A stretch of 64,000 nucleotides of DNA from Setophaga petechia (taxonomy: Eukaryota > Chordata > Aves > Passeriformes > Parulidae), in contig JANCRA010000010.1 of NCBI GenBank assembly GCA_024362935.1, forward strand, positions 12,516,501 to 12,580,500, given 5' to 3'. Position 1 is the stretch's first letter; every line of letters begins with the position of its first letter. Positions 1 through 15,000 of this stretch are shown in pieces. The notes beneath the pieces are model-generated. The model was not told where the DNA came from. It saw nothing but the letters and a program-made list of their open reading frames with translations, and made no database searches. The translations under genes were made by a program, and so were the position numbers.

Positions 1-3000
1 GTTTCTTTTTTTCCCAGACCCTTAGCAGCATCCTTACTGGGATGTCTGGGGTTTGTAGGTTTTTTGAAAGTCCCTGCCTTGTAACCTTTTCCGTCTCCCA
101 CCTTTGCACGTCTCAGAGGCAAAGATCTGCCTCAGGTTTGTTTCTAGGCTTGGTGATCCTTGCCTCAGAGATCCTTGCACAAGTCCACTCCCTTCAGCTT
201 GCTGGCACTGAACACATTTAGCTTCAGGGCATGGAGTTGTCCAGCCTTGAACCAGCCAGTGGGGAGTTCCTGCAGCCTGTTGGAGGAGCAGCCTGCCTGC
301 TCTGCTTACTCCTGTTTTCCCACAGTGCCCCTGAGCTCTTAATATTTGGATGAGCTTTGACTAAATAAATAGTTGTAAATTTATGGGCAGGCAGACTGAT
401 GGGAATCTGGCTGGGAAGGGCTTGGAGTTGGCTTTTCCTGGGAGAAGGAAGCAGGGTTTCTCCTCTCTGGTCAGGGCTGTAGCAGGTCCACCACCCCTGG
501 GTTCTGCAGCTACATCCTCAGCTGAGGTGGCTCCTCACTGTCTGCCAGTGCAGGAAAGCCTAGCCACACAAGCCACATCCTCTGGCAGCTGTGCTGACGG
601 GAGAATCACCTTGGGTGTTGAAAATGGTTGAGAACCTGGTTTTGAGGGTGTGAGTGTGTGTGGATCCCGTGTCTGCTGATTTTTCTGTCCCAGTTGAACC
701 TGCTGTCCCGTGCCACCTCAGGTCCTTCCCTGTGCTGTGGTTGGAGCTTCCTGACCTGCAGCAGGGCTCTCCAAGCACCAGCCATCCCCAGCCCTGTCAG
801 CAGCCCTGGCCTGGCTCTCTGGGGTCCTGCTTGCCTTCCTGCCTGTTGGCATGTCCCACCTCCCCTTCACCTTACCAGTGATCCATTGGAGCAAGGAATG
901 GCAGAGAATGGTGTTCAGTGCTCCCAGCAGTGCTGCTGGTCACTGACCCTGGGCTGGTGTCACACTGTGAAGCTGTTTTGGCAGCTGTGAGATGCTGCAA
1001 ACCACAGTGCCCCAGGCTTGTGTGTGGTGGTGTGAGTCTGTTGCAGAGCTGTGTACACAAACTGTGCTGAGTGCAGGAGTGAGACCTGCTGTGCTGGGGA
1101 AGCACCTGATTCTGGTGAGACCCAGCTTCTTCACAATTGGACTTAATTTTCATAGATTCCCTCAGAGCAGCATCCAACTGCACTTGAAGCTGTTTTCTCC
1201 CCAGAGAATGTCTCTGAAGGTGTTGCCCCCTCTGCAGTGGCTCAAGTGACAGATGAGGAATTCTCTAGCCTGGCCATGGCAGATGGGCGCGTGCTGGTGG
1301 CTCTACCCACGGTACTTGTGCCAGGAGAAGTGCCATCAAAGTTTTGGATCTTCACAGCAGTGCACAGGGCCTGTAGGTCCCTTCCCATGAGCTTGTCACC
1401 TGTGGTTCTGGGGGATGCTGAGGCCATGAGTCCTGGCCTCCAGTCACAACGTGCCCACAGCTTTTCCTTCTCCATGTAAATGCCGCTTGATTTATAGCCC
1501 TCCCTCTCCTGGCTGCTTTCCCAGCTCCTCCAGGGAGGGAGCAGCAGCAGGTTGGGGCCATCCCTTGCAGTGCTCTCTCTTCCTGTGAGTGTGCAGCCTC
1601 ACTGCTCATGTGGAACCCATCCCAAGCCCGCTCTCTGGCCAGATCTTGCTTCACTGACCTGGCAGGAAGATGGGTAATATTGACATGAGGTTCAAAGGTG
1701 ATGTTTGTGCAGAGCTGCTGGGTGTGGGTGTCCCTGGGGCTGCCTTGCCTGTTCTAGAGGGCTTTCTTCAAAGCAGGGACCTGAGAAATCAGCACAAACT
1801 AGCTGGAGGTCAGCAGCTCCTCAGGAGCTCCCCTCCCCGTTTGTTCTGTTTCCCTGCAGACTGGGGCTCTGCCTGCCACGGGAGCTTCTGCACAGGCAGA
1901 TTTCCCCATGGCAGGAGAAGGCAGCGAGTTCAGTCCTGCACATATCTACAGAGCCAGGCCCTTCCTTTTGGCAAGGGTGCAGGGGTAGCATATTCATAGC
2001 TGGGACTCTTCCAAGTTTTCTCCTGGCGGTATCAGAGAGATTGATTTCCCTTTAGCTTAATAGGATCAGCAGACACAGGCACTGTGAGACCCAAACGAGG
2101 CTGAACTGATGCTGGTGGAGTTCTGCATCAGTAACCCACAGCTGCTGCTGGGTGGTGTAGACACAAGCCTCCAAATTCCCTTCTTCCTGAGATCCCCATC
2201 AGAGCTTGCCCCTTCCCTGTGAAAAGGAAAGGGATGTCCCCAGAGCCAGCAGCCACTCTCAGGAAGGGTTAAATCCAACAGCCACTCAGACAAGCAGCTA
2301 GCAGTGATCTGTTGTGCCCCAGAGCTGTGATGGCACTGGAGTAGTTTGTGTCCTCTGCTGAGCAGACAGGGCTCTTTGGTGGCCTCAGGCAGTGGTCTTT
2401 ACTAAATGCAGCAGAGGCAGGCACAAGGGGCTGTGTGGTGGGACTGTATGTGCTGAAGGTGGTTCTCAGAGATGGTTCTCCCAAGTCTCCAGCAGGCTGT
2501 ATTTCACTCCTCTCCTCCTCTGTGAGCTCATGCATCTCTTTAACTCTTTGTAAAGCCTCTTGTTGTGTATCTTGTGACAGAGTCTCACCAGTTACTGAGC
2601 TGTGTCATTTAGAAAGGCAGGACACAGCCCCCCAGCTGGCTCTGCAGGGAGCAGAGGGATGAGAGCCATGAAGCAGAGCCAGGGAGGGATGACTGTGTGC
2701 AAGGCGCTGCCCTGGGAAGAGTTTGCTGAGTGGGCATTTTTTCTCAGATCAGCTTGTTGAGGCTTTCATCAATCCCAGATGCACAGAGCTGAGAAGATGG
2801 CTTGAGACACGTTCAGCTGGCAGGCTGAGCCGTCTGACATTGCTGTACCTGCATAGGTGGCCTGTGTGCAGAGGGCACAGACAGCATCTGCCCAGAGCTG
2901 AGCTGAGTGCGGGCAGGTTCTGAGCAAGCCCAGCCTGGTCCCTGCAGGCTGGCCTGCCGTGGCCCCAGCAGCTGAGCAGGAGGCAGAGGCTGCTGCAGAT

Positions 3001-6000
3001 GGTCCCTTGGCTTGGCTGGCAGCTCGTGGTGCTGTGTGAGCAGCTGTGGCTGCCCCAGCCTGCCCAGAGAAGGGGTCTGCAGGGCTAGGGACACCACACC
3101 AGCAGGGTTTTAGTGGATCTCTGGTGCAGCCTTGCCCAGGGAAAATCAGCCCCTGCCCATCCTGACAAAGGGCTGTTTGCTGGTGCAAGCCCTTCTTCTG
3201 CAGTTCCTTCGGGCAGCAGGCTGCAAAGGAGGAGTTTATTGACAAGGAATGGAAATGCTGGCAGTTCAGGCTTGAATTATAAATGCAAGCAGCCAACTGG
3301 GGCCAGGAGAATGACAGGCGTAATGGGGAAGAGAAATTGCTCTTGGAAAGCTTCTAGCTTGGCTTATGGGAGGAATTAACCATTTGAAAACAGAAGATTG
3401 CATGGTACTTAGACACAAATACTTTATTTGCTCACAGAGGCTGTGTTTCTGCTGGATATTGTTAATTTTCTGTTTCCTATAAAGATCTTAATTGCAGTCC
3501 TTGTGACAGTAGAGACCTGGGGACCCTGCCCCAGCAAAATACATCCCTCCAGCTACAATGCCTGTGATCTTTCTATAAAACCTTCCTGGCATCTGCCTCA
3601 GGCTGGTACCAGATGAGCTGAGCCTCCTGCTGCTGAGGAGACATGAAGGTTTAGGAAGAACCCTGCACTGAATGGGGCAGAGTGTCCAGACCAGCTGCCA
3701 TTGGCTCTGTTCCTAATATGATCCCCACAGACGATGCTGGGGCATTTGGCAAGCTCCTTGAAGCAGCTGGATTCCTTCTTTCCCTTTCTGTATGATTTAT
3801 TGTGAGCTAACCCTATAACTGTCACCATTTTCCATCACTTGATTAGAGTTTCCCTGGCTGATCCTTGACTCAACTTGACTAAATGGGAATAAGAGGGCTC
3901 TTTCTTGTAAAACAGAGCCTGAGCCATCCCCACCTCTGGGGAGGAGGGAGCCACAAAACCAAGGCCCAGCTGTGCCAGCCCCTGAGCCTGGGTATGGCTG
4001 GTGGCATTGTGATAGTCCAAGAGATGTCATCAGTGAGAAATGAAGAAAAATTATCTTTAGAAACATAAAGGCAAAGTAAGCTGTGCAAGAAAGTGGAAGC
4101 CAAAAGAGGAAAGAGCTTTCATGAAGCTTTATAGAAAACAAGGAGGCTCTTCATGTAATTTTAATATCTTCCTAATGGCAATGGCAGTAACTTCTTCCTA
4201 AGTAAACTTTCCAGGATCTTGAGCATCAAGAGTAATGCACAAGTGGTTTTAAAGCATGTCCAGAAGCCAGATCTCTGAATCAGAGTCACTTCTGGAACGA
4301 GTGGCAGCCAGTCCCTGCACTGGCTTGGGTACAGCCAGCACTCCCTTAGCAGTAGGCATCTGGCTGAAGCCTGGACAGACCAGGGATTTCAGATTTAAGA
4401 GGTCTCTTCCAGGCAGTTAAAAGCTGAGAAGCATCCTGTTAGGGAAAAAAAATAAAAAAGGAAAGGCAAAAAAGTAAAGTTAGAAGGATAATTATTTTCC
4501 TGCCCAATGTGTGTGACATGCAGTAGAAATCTAAACTAGTGCAGGATGTTCTGACCCCGTCTCACGTCAGGAGTTTAATGTTCTCTTTTTGTAGCAGCTT
4601 AAAAAAACATCCATCAGATGACACCCCGTCAAACCCCAGAGCCACCTCTGTGGCTGCTGCCTGAGCTTTGTGTGCAGCAGATGGAAGGCAGAGACACAGA
4701 GCTGGCTGCACACCCTCAGTGCTGGATCGTCCCTCAGCCTGCCTGAGCTGCACAGTGCTGAGTGTGCAGGGCAAATGTGGAGCTCTCTGGGCTGGCTTTG
4801 TCAGCCAGGCATGAGGAGCAAAATGCACACAATCCATTGTCTCTTTTGCCAGGCAAATGCCCCTCCAAAGGGCACTGGTGGGGGCTGCATGCAGGGTCAC
4901 ACTGGCTTTGCTCATCTGGGAGTTCCTGCATGCCTTGAGCAGTGAAAAGTCAGCTCCAAGATTTCCAGTTTCTGCTAAACCTGTAAGAGCATTAATAGAA
5001 ATGGACAGTGGAGATTACACTGTCAGCAGTGCTTGCTGTGTTTCTTTGGAGCACTTTCAGCAGAGATCTCTCTTTTTTTAGTGGTTTGGAGCAAAACCCA
5101 AGTAGCTCTGAACATTGGACCACTGCCTTCCTCCCTCCCATCCCACATCCCACGTGGTGCTGAGTGGGACACGCAGGCTGTGGTGTGGCAGGGGCTGATC
5201 TCACCCAGCAGCCCAGAGTCCTGTTTCCAGCCATGAGCTGTGCCAAAGACACAGCAGCTCCTGGGCAGTGGGAATGGAGAAATTGCCCCTTGGAGAGGCA
5301 GTTTCTGGATCCTCTCAGTGGAGGAAGGAGTGGTGATGTGAAATAAGGTTTAGTTGTCAGGTTTTGTGGTGATGGCAGTGCCAGCCCCATGTGTGACCTG
5401 TCAGAAGGCTCTCTGCAGGTGTGACTCCTGACAAGGAGCATGGCTGGGATGTGTTCAAGCTAAAAGAGAAGATCCTGACCTTTGGTGGCCAGGGGGACAG
5501 CCGTGAGGAGCCCGTGGCTGGGAGGGGTCAGGTCAGCTGCAGTGCCCGCTCAGGAGGCGTCTGTGCCCTTCTTGGCACAGGGACACTGCCTGTCCCACAA
5601 AGGTTGCCACAGCACTTGAGAGGCTGGGCTGAGGCATTTTCTGATGAAAGTCAATGTGTCGGTCTTGAACTGGATCCAGATGGAGAAACCTGGAGTCTGG
5701 TGCCAGTGGCACCTTATGCTGCTGGCTCCTGCCCCGTGTTTGCTGTCTGTGGATTTGTTGCATCTGGCATGAGTCACTGAGTGGGGAAATGGCTGTGGGT
5801 AGGTGACAGTCATGAGCATGGGTCACTGCAACCCCAGGCTGAGGAAGCAGGGAGCATCCATCTGCCTCTTGCAGGCTGGAAACCATGTGGGTTTTTTAAT
5901 TTAATGTGTCTGGGGCTTCTGTGCTGTCCCTATGCCTGTCAGCTCTCAGATTTCTGTGTGAGAGTCTGTGCTGTGAGTAATCTGCACCGTGTGGCTGGGA

Positions 6001-9000
6001 CAAGTGCCCCAATACCAGACAGAGGTGATGCAGCTCTGCTGCCTCTCCATCCCCCACTGCAGCACGCCAACGGCATTCCAGTCCCATGAGCCCCATTTTC
6101 AGGGATGCTGCCTGCAGATGGCTGTGCACAGATATCAGGGATCTTGGGCACAAGTGGAGGCAGGTGTGCTTGGATTTTTGGTCCCACCTCAGTTCCCTGA
6201 GGCTGTGTGTTTCCACCCTCAGACACTCACCACAACCACTGCTGCTTCTGGCAGGCCTGGCTGCTCTGTCTGGCTGGAATGAGAGCAGGACATGTACTCA
6301 CCCCTCTGCATGGCTCTTCCCATCCATTACAGCTCAGAACCTTCTTCCACACCCTCATTAACACTTCTGAAGGCAGCACACCCCTTGTCCCTCTCTTGCC
6401 CGTGGGCTGCTGCCTTCTAGCCTGCAGCCACATCCCTGGAGGAGTGAATGACTTTTCCTGCTGAAGGCAGAGCAGTCCATTGAGTTATCCATGTAAAAAC
6501 AGTGACTCATTGTCCCCTCTTTCTTTGGAGAGTGTTTCTTGGCTGGAGGAAGGCTGCTGTCAGTGCCAGGGAGCCTGGCTGCCATTACCACCCAGCTGTG
6601 CCACACAGCCCTGGCACGCTGGAGAAACTGCAAGGGGGGGATTGCTGAAAACAAGGGTGTTCTTTTTAGGGGGTGACACCTCCTTCCCAAAGGAAGCAAT
6701 CTTGGACATGTTGCCTATGTACACCTGGTTATGGTGAGGTCCAGAGATCCCCAATGCCTTCACATCTCTGTGTGTGTATAGGAACTGTGTGGTTTGGGGT
6801 GGAAAATGCTGCAGAAGGGTTTGTTCCAGGGGATGGTGGCTGTGGAGCATATGCAGTTGGTGGAAGGAGTTTGGAAAATGCTCCTTTCCTTCTTGGCTAA
6901 GAGGTTTGTACTGCTGTGCCTCCTCAGAAGTGCCTGTGGAGCCTCCTCTGAGAGCTGTGGCTGGGAAGGGGCTGCTGGGGTGCTTCAGCACCAGAGACAT
7001 GGGATGAAAATGAGCCATGGGGGATGGGGTGCCCCATCACCCTTCAGGAGCCGTCTCTGACTGCTGGGAGTTTGCCTTAAGTAGCCTCCCAGGAAAACAA
7101 GAGAGTCATTTGTGCAAAAAGGGGAGATTTTGGGGAGGAAGGTGTGTGTGATAGAGACTGGTAGGATCCCGCCACTGGCTCCACAGGAATGTGATGTATT
7201 ATAGGTACTGGAGAAGAGAAAGAGGATGGACTGTTGTGCACCCTGCCCCTGATCTTGCCCTGCAATGGTACTTTATCTTTGTGGCTCAAACATCATTTCT
7301 GTGTGAGCCCAGTGCCCGTGGAGATGCAGAACCACCTTCTCCCATATGCAAACATGACTGGGTTCACCCATTGGGCTGATGGGAGAGCAGATTTGTCATC
7401 CCCTGCTGCAGCTCAGTGCACGTGGGCTGTTCTCTGTGCAAGCCTCTCATGCACAGGTCCTGTCTTGCCCTGCTCAGGTTGGCCCTGAGCTGCCTTCCTT
7501 GTGGTTTTTCCCTCAGTGTTGTGGGTAACCTCCTCCCAGTGTATCTCTATTTCCAAGTGCTGGGTGCGAGGGGAGGTGGAGGGGTTTAATTACTTGGTTT
7601 GGCTGTTTCAAGAGGACATGGGGGATGGGAGAAAATGTGCAGCTCTGGGAAAAAAAGCCTGAGCTAAGCTTTCAAGCACCCCTGTGTTGCTGGGACTCAG
7701 TTCTGTCTGATCCAACCAAGTTCAAGTCATTTGGTTTAGTTTCTGCTAAATTAGATGTCATTAAGTGAGGAGCCACCAAATGGAGCCCCTTTGCCATGGG
7801 GATAACCAGGCTGACAACACCCAGGCTCTGGCTATGCTTCAAAATAGAATTTAGGGTCCAAAACCAAGCTACTTGAGGCAATTTCTGAGCCTGAGAGTTA
7901 GGGTGCAGTGCTGGTGAAGAACACTTAACCAGTGGTTTCAGAGGGACACCTGAGCTTCCTGGTGCCATGCCAGTGCCTGGGGGTTGTGGCTCCACTGCTG
8001 ACATGGAGGAGTGAACCACGAGATGGCTTTGCAGGGCACAGGGATGTGCCTGCCTGCTGATCTGCTCAGGGAGCCACAATCACAGAGGTCCTGCCCTTCT
8101 GATACACTACATTAGCCTGGCTGGCTCATCTGGGAAGGACCTGCTCCAGGAGCCCTGCAGGGGTGCAACCATCCTGGCCCTTGGCTCTGCTCTCATGTGT
8201 GAAAATGCTCTGGAACAAGCGTGGGGAAGGCTCTGCTGCTCCCCAGGATGCTCCAGATTGTCAGTTGGCTGTAGGGAACAGGAGGGGAGCTGGCAGGGGA
8301 AGGTCTGGTGGAGAATTATTCCTGTTCCCTAGCAAGTGAGCTCAGACAGACATCTTCAGCAGACTCCCCTCTGTCTGTACCTCAGCAGAGAGACATGCAG
8401 GGCAGCCAGCCCTTCCCAGGTCTTGGCCCACACAGCCAAGGTCAGAAATAGCTTGGGTTGTACATTGCTGGCTTGTTCATCAGTGAGGAAAAGACTGGAT
8501 GAGGCCAGTGGTGGTCTGCCTGTGCCCACACTGCATGGGGCTGTGTTAGGTGGCAGCCTCTTACCTGTGTCAGTGCTGAGCCTCTGCAAGGGGACACTGT
8601 CATGGGGCAGAGCAGGCTGAACAAGCATAACTGGGGAGAAAAGCACCATGGAAAGAGAAGCAATGGTGGGAAAGGCCACAGAGGCATTTCCTGAGCTACA
8701 GAGGATGTTGGTCTGGAACAAGAAATGGATGTTTGTATTGTAAATATCAGAGTTGCAGAGTTTGCGAGTTGCTGCCAGCTCCCCTCCATCACTCCTGCTC
8801 ACCACTCACTGGCACAGCCCCAGGAGGAGCAAAAGAGGTAAAGTGCAGCAGTTGCTCCACAGGGATCTCTTCACTGCCACCTGGAAGCTGTGCAAGGTGT
8901 GGGCTGTCAGGGGTTGATATCTGGGCTCTCCTTTTCTTGGGGAGCTGTGCTGTGCCTGGGAGGAGCCCAGGGAAAAGACTAGAAATCCTCTCTTCTGGTT

Positions 9001-12000
9001 GCTCTCCAAAAGACTGTTTGCTTTTTGCCATTGCTTGTGCTTGTCTGAATATTGCTGTGACATGTTCTCTCTCCCCAGAATTCTTTCCTGTGCATGTGCT
9101 CTGCTGTCAGTTACCTGCCAGAATGGGGCATGGATGCTGCCCAGTCCCTCTGAGTGTTCTGGGTGCAGACACCTGGATGAGCCTGGCCACTGACACCTCC
9201 TTGCACTTGCAGCTCCCCAGCAGAGGTGGTGGTGTCTGAATTCATGAAGATGAAGGATGCATTTAAGAAAATCAGTCGTGTGGCCCTATTAGATTTCTTT
9301 GCCTAAGCTTTTTAATTAAGCCTCTGTTGTCTATATCCTTGACTTTCTAGATGCAGTAAAAATGAGCAGCCCCAAGAATCTAAGGAGATTTGATTGCCTC
9401 TTTGAAGCCAAAAATTTGATTCGCTTTTGGAGCCAAAAAATTCGCATTCCCAAATCAAAAGCTTTTAGAAAGAATTAAGATAGGAATAATTCCCAAAGGT
9501 CCTGCCTTAGCTGTGTGAGCACCAGAATTGCCACACAGTTCTTCACAGCCAGGGGTATGATGTGAGAAAGCAAACAGTCACTTATTTGGTCATCTTGTCC
9601 ATTAGAGAGAGGTCACTGACTTCCACAACATTAAGGCAGTAAGTGAGCCTGGAGTTTTCTGTGGGATTCTGGTGTTGGAGTCTCACATCGCCATAGTTTG
9701 GAAAAATATCTGTATTTTAAAAAGATCCACAACAACAAACAACAATCAGCCTTTGTGTTAGGCAGAAATTAAGGAAATGCATTCTCCACCAATAGAGCCC
9801 AAACATAAAAGTCAGAGCTTCCTAGAATTAAACTTCTTTCTGGAGACCACACTGACCCTTTAGCTCTGATCCTTCCAGGCAGGGCTTTCACGTGGACCAT
9901 TGAACACTGTCCAGGGCTTCAGCTGGTGCTTCCATGTGGGATTTCTTGGCCTCCATGTCCTGGACCATCCTCATGCAGTCTGTGTGTCTAGCTGCATGTC
10001 TCAGTCTTTGCTATCAAACCAGGAGGGAAAGCTGAGCTCTGACTGCAACAATTGTCTGGGTCCATCGCTGCTGCTGCCAAGCTCCATTTTCTTTTTCTAT
10101 TTTTTTTTTGTCCTGCTTGGATGTTAAAATTGAAAATTGGGCAGATTTAGCTAGGGTTTGGCTTTGACTAGCACAGTCCCAGTATCCTCTCAGAAATTCT
10201 ATGGCAGAATCCTTCTGGGTGCGTTATTTCAGTAGTGAGGAGCCTGTCTTTGTGGTCAGGGGTGACTGAGCTGTCACTGCTGAGGCTGAAGCACTCACTC
10301 ATTGCCCCTGGCACATCCTGGAGAGGAGCTGCAAGGTCTGGAGAAGCTCATTGCTGTGCCCACAAAGAGATCCAGGTCCTAATTTCTGGCTCTTCCAGTG
10401 ATGACTTAAACCAAGTGCTAATCTCTGTACACTGTAGAGCTCTGGGCATTGTTCACCCCTCTGGTAATACAGTTATTTGTTTCCCTCTGTACACTTATCC
10501 TTCTCCCATGAATGCAGTTCAGCTGCTCACATGCCATGTGTGCCAAGCAAACAGCTCCCGTCACCGGTCCTTTTTCCTTTGTTCAAGTCAGAATCCATCG
10601 AAAATCACCTTCAATTTCAGAACTTTTTCTTTGGTGTGGGAGAGAGCATTCCCTTCCAAGAGGGAATTCAATTCTCCCCTGAGAACTGACTCTTCCTACA
10701 GAACAAAGCAGCACCTCTCCCACTGCCCTGCTGGCATTTGCAGGCTGTAATTTACACTGATCATTTCAGGCACCGCAGTTATTTTTTTCTCTTTTTTTAG
10801 GTTTTGCACAGACACAACAGGAAGCAAGGCTGGGGCTGTGAGACAGCAGTGGGGAGGGAGTGGTGGGGTCAGGATTAGCTCCTCAGGGTCCCTGGGGTGC
10901 CTGCTCATGTGCAAGTACATGTGCTGTCTCTTCGCTTCCCTGGTCTGGAGACAGCTGATCCTCTCCAGGTGTTAGCTCTCTCCAGTGTTTCATGTTGGAG
11001 ACCACATGTGGAGGTTTTGGCTTCTTGTGGCCTCAGGGTCCAGCCTGGAAAATATCTGAAAGCTTCATCATCAAGCCCAAAATGAGTTGGGATTTCTCCT
11101 GCTGCATCCCAGCCACCCACTCCCACTGATCTGGTGCTTCCAGACCTCTTCCCGTCTGGCACCCGAGCAGATGGGAGTGATGCTGTCCTGCACGTGGACC
11201 CCCTGCCATCCTCTCTGCTGGCCTGTTCCCAGGGATGATGGCATCCCAGCTCTGCTCATGCACACATCCAGCCCGTGCACCTCAGGAGTCCTGGGGTCAC
11301 CTGGCAGCCCCTTTCAGCACCTCTGGACCTGCCTTGGTCCAGGAGAGCAGAGCTGTCAGTGCTGCAGGTGAGGGTCACCAATGCTATGGATAACAGCATA
11401 TGGATAATGCTTTTTTTTTTTTTGCTGTGATGGCAAAAATCTCACCTGATTTGTTTCAGGGTTTCACTTGCCTTTTTTTATGACTGTCACACTGGCAGCT
11501 GATGGCCCAGAACTAATGCATCTGGGACCTCCTGCCACTTCCAGCCGCAAAGTAGCAGAAACTGCTGAATTCCAACATTGTGAAATTAAATCCTATTAAG
11601 TTTCCACTCCCCTCATCCAGGATGAACTTCGGTTTCCCTGTTGGTGTTTGTCTTTCCCTGCCATGGCAGCCTTTCTCAAGTCTTTGTCCATCATCAGTAT
11701 CTTTCTGTTTTTATGTCAACTCCTTCTCAATGTATTAATCCCAAAGCTAATCTGGGAGGTATTTTTCTAGAAATCTGCCTTCTGCCCAGTATTTCTCATT
11801 TAAGTGCCACCTGCTTTCTTGTTGCTCATGACCTTTACAGTTCACCTTCTAAATTTCATCCTCTCTGACTGAAGAGGATGAAATCCTTGTTTCCTGTGGA
11901 GTGTTTTCTCTCATGCACTGTGTGTATCTGGGTGAGGATCTACCACATAGGCTTGATCTATAGAAACAACTTATTTTATTTACAGACAAGTTTGCATGGG

Positions 12001-15000
12001 TATGAGCTGTGTCTGGTTAGTGCCATGTTGATTTTCATTCTAGGTTATTTATTTCCCAGTTGCACCCACATGTTTTAATTGCTTTCTTTTCTTCAGACTG
12101 TTTTCTAAAGCCTGGGTAATGCTGATGTCAGCCTAGCAGGCTTGTTGCTGCCTGAATCTTGTCTCCAAGCCAAACTCTTCAATTCACACACTGGATTTGC
12201 TGTTGTGGTTGCAGAGAACCTCCCTCCCTTTTTAAGAGTCTGTGCAGCCAAAGTAGCATATTCTTTCACTTCTGCTTCCAGAAGTCTGGAATAGGCATGA
12301 TCCAGTCTTTCCCTCACCTCACACATGTCTGGCTGTCTTTGCAATCAGCTAGTACACCTAAACATTCACAGCTTTAAAATCTATTCCCATTTCCAAGGAC
12401 AGCTGGCAAGACATTGAAGCCCCAGATCCTGCTGTGGTATTGATGTCACACTGCAAGAGAGTCTCTTCAGCTGTGGTGGGACAGCACTGAAATCTGGGGT
12501 ACAGAAGGAAAGAAAGGAAAAAGTGTGGTATCTTTTTAAGCTCGAAAAGAAAGTCTGAAAGCCCTTGTAGCACAGGAGACTCAAAAATGTCCCTGAGCTT
12601 CCTTTCAGGCTCATCTTACTCAGTGATTTCTGGTCCGTGTCTCTGCCTTAGCATAGAGGTTTTGGTCTCCTGCTCCACATCACTCCTATTCCCTTGCCTC
12701 ATACTTTGGAGATTTAAACGACAAATGTGATACTTCCTTCTGCCTGTGTCAGTGAAAACCACTTCAGATTTGGATCACAGACATGCACTGTGTTGATACT
12801 TCTCACCCAAATAGAGATCTTGCAGTTGCCAAGGGTTGGTGTTTTTTCTCCTTTGGAAAGTTGATATGCCTTGGCTGAGTGATGGCCCTGCTTTCAGATG
12901 CAATTGTGGCAATGCTAAATTTCCAAGGATTACCACTGCCTGTAGTGGAATCTGGGAACCTCAGTAACAAGCTATAAAGTCAGGAGAAAATCCAAGATGT
13001 GAAGATCTTGGCAGCTCCTCCACAATGGAATATCCTGCTGTACTCAGCGCCATGGTGCCAAAATGCAACACAAACCAATAACTCACTCACGTGATACTCC
13101 CTCCTCAACAGTCTCATTTATTTCAGTATTCCTTGGCCTTCCCAAACTTTTTGGGAGTCCCAGGGGCATTCCAGAGATTGGTAAACCAATGAGACAGGGA
13201 ATGGGATGCCTGGCGTGCTCTCAGCATGAATGAGTGGAACAGGAGGGATGTATAAATTCCAGCCAGCATCTGGCAACAGGGAGGGCTGGAACAGGAGTGT
13301 GTGAGCAGTGATGCTGCAGGTGCTGAGCCTGGTGAGCAGGGGGTGGCCACAGCCTGGGGTCATGGGGCAGGGCTGTGTTGGGTGTCCAAGGCTGATCTTA
13401 GTGGGGTGGACTCCATTAAATCACTGTCTCCAGCCTGCTGCTGGCTCAGATGGGTTACAGCAGCCCTGGCCAGCCTACCACTGTGATCCCAGGTATTTTG
13501 GGGATGCTTTGGGCACAGACAGCCTGGACTTGTCTCTGTTCACATACCTGCAGCTGCTCTGACCCAGCCTTATGGAGAAAGGACACTGCACCCTATGGGA
13601 CACTGCAGATGCTGCCCTCCTCATGCTGCATCTGCCCCAGGGCTTAACCCTGGCTCCAAAGCCACCATCCTGGCCCTGCCAGCATCCCAGCTGCTTTTCT
13701 CCTCGGGATGCCGTGTGTGGTGTGAGCAGACAGTTTCTGAGCAGGGACACTTCCTGCAATGGAGCCTGTAAAAACCCAAACCTGCTGCCAGGCCAGGCTT
13801 TGCTCTGGAGGGTTTGGCAGTGCCTGGGCAGGGATGGTGTCACCACTTTGGAGCTCGCAGCCTCAGGATGCAGCCAGTGCCGAGTGCTGGTGCCTTCCCC
13901 TGCCAGCTCAGCACTCCCAGCCTCCTCCAGCTGCACGGGAGCAGCCTGGCAGGGAAATTTTTTTCCATTTTTTTTTTATCTTTTCCTCTTTTTTTCTGGA
14001 ACTCTGTACAGCACGAGCATAGCAGGGATCCCAGGGGGTTTGCTGCTATCCAGAGAAGATGCCTTGTTCTCTGCCAGATCTTGCTCTAGGGAAAGGCTGG
14101 AGTAAATCCATTCTGCAACGTTTCTGCTGGGGCTGTTGGCAAGAGCCCTGCGAAGTGCAGCAGCCACTGGCCAGGCTGGTCCCTCTGAAATTAAGAGGAC
14201 TGAAGAGGTCAGAGCATGGCTGTGACCTGCCTGACCTCTGCTCCCTCCCCTCTTTGCTGCAGATTTGCCTTTTGTTGAGCCCAAAGAGCCTCCTGCCAAC
14301 CCAGCACTCCTCTGGGGCCATGACCTGACACTACAACAGGCACTGAAGCCTTTCCCTGGGATGTTTCCACGCTGCCCTGTGCAGCACCAGCACGAGCTAT
14401 TTGCATTTCTAACAGCCTTAAGTCAGCCTGAACCACCCGGGGTTTGCTTCTGTCCCCATGAGAAAGGTTCTGGCTGATGCACGTGTTAATCTCAAAAACA
14501 AACGCCTCCACATTGTTTGTACTAAATATAGGAGCAGTGTCTGCTGCAAGGCACTGCCAGCAGCCCTCAGCAGGGTCACATCCAACAGGAGTTTATCAGC
14601 CCCAGCCCAAGGGGAAAGGGGCTCAAGTTCAGAGCTCTCTGTTTGCAGATGTGAGCTGCAGCGAGTGCATTTTTCAAGGTCGATCGCATTCCCTGTCATT
14701 TGCAGAGGGCAAATGAGCCTGGAAATGTGAACCGGGGCTCCTCTGGGATGAGCATCTCAGCCCAGCACTGTACGTTGGACTTTCTGCTTATCTCCCACTG
14801 GCACAGATGCTATTTCACCCTCCCGTGGGGTAACTGATACAGAGGATTGAGGAAGAAACTGTACCTTCTTCCTCTGTTGAGTCACATCTTGATCAATCCA
14901 GCGCTGCAGGAAGTGTCATTTCCACCGACACGCAAGCGTACAGGCTCTGCTGATGAAATTTTGTGAGGTCAGGCAGTCATTTCCTCCCCAATTACAGCTC

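Noticed and set aside
5421..5780. Plus-strand frame beginning TPDKEHGWDVFKLKEKILTF after a CTGCAG
   Set aside because: The start looks coding-like, but no donor follows at a sensible place and the rest of the frame looks random.
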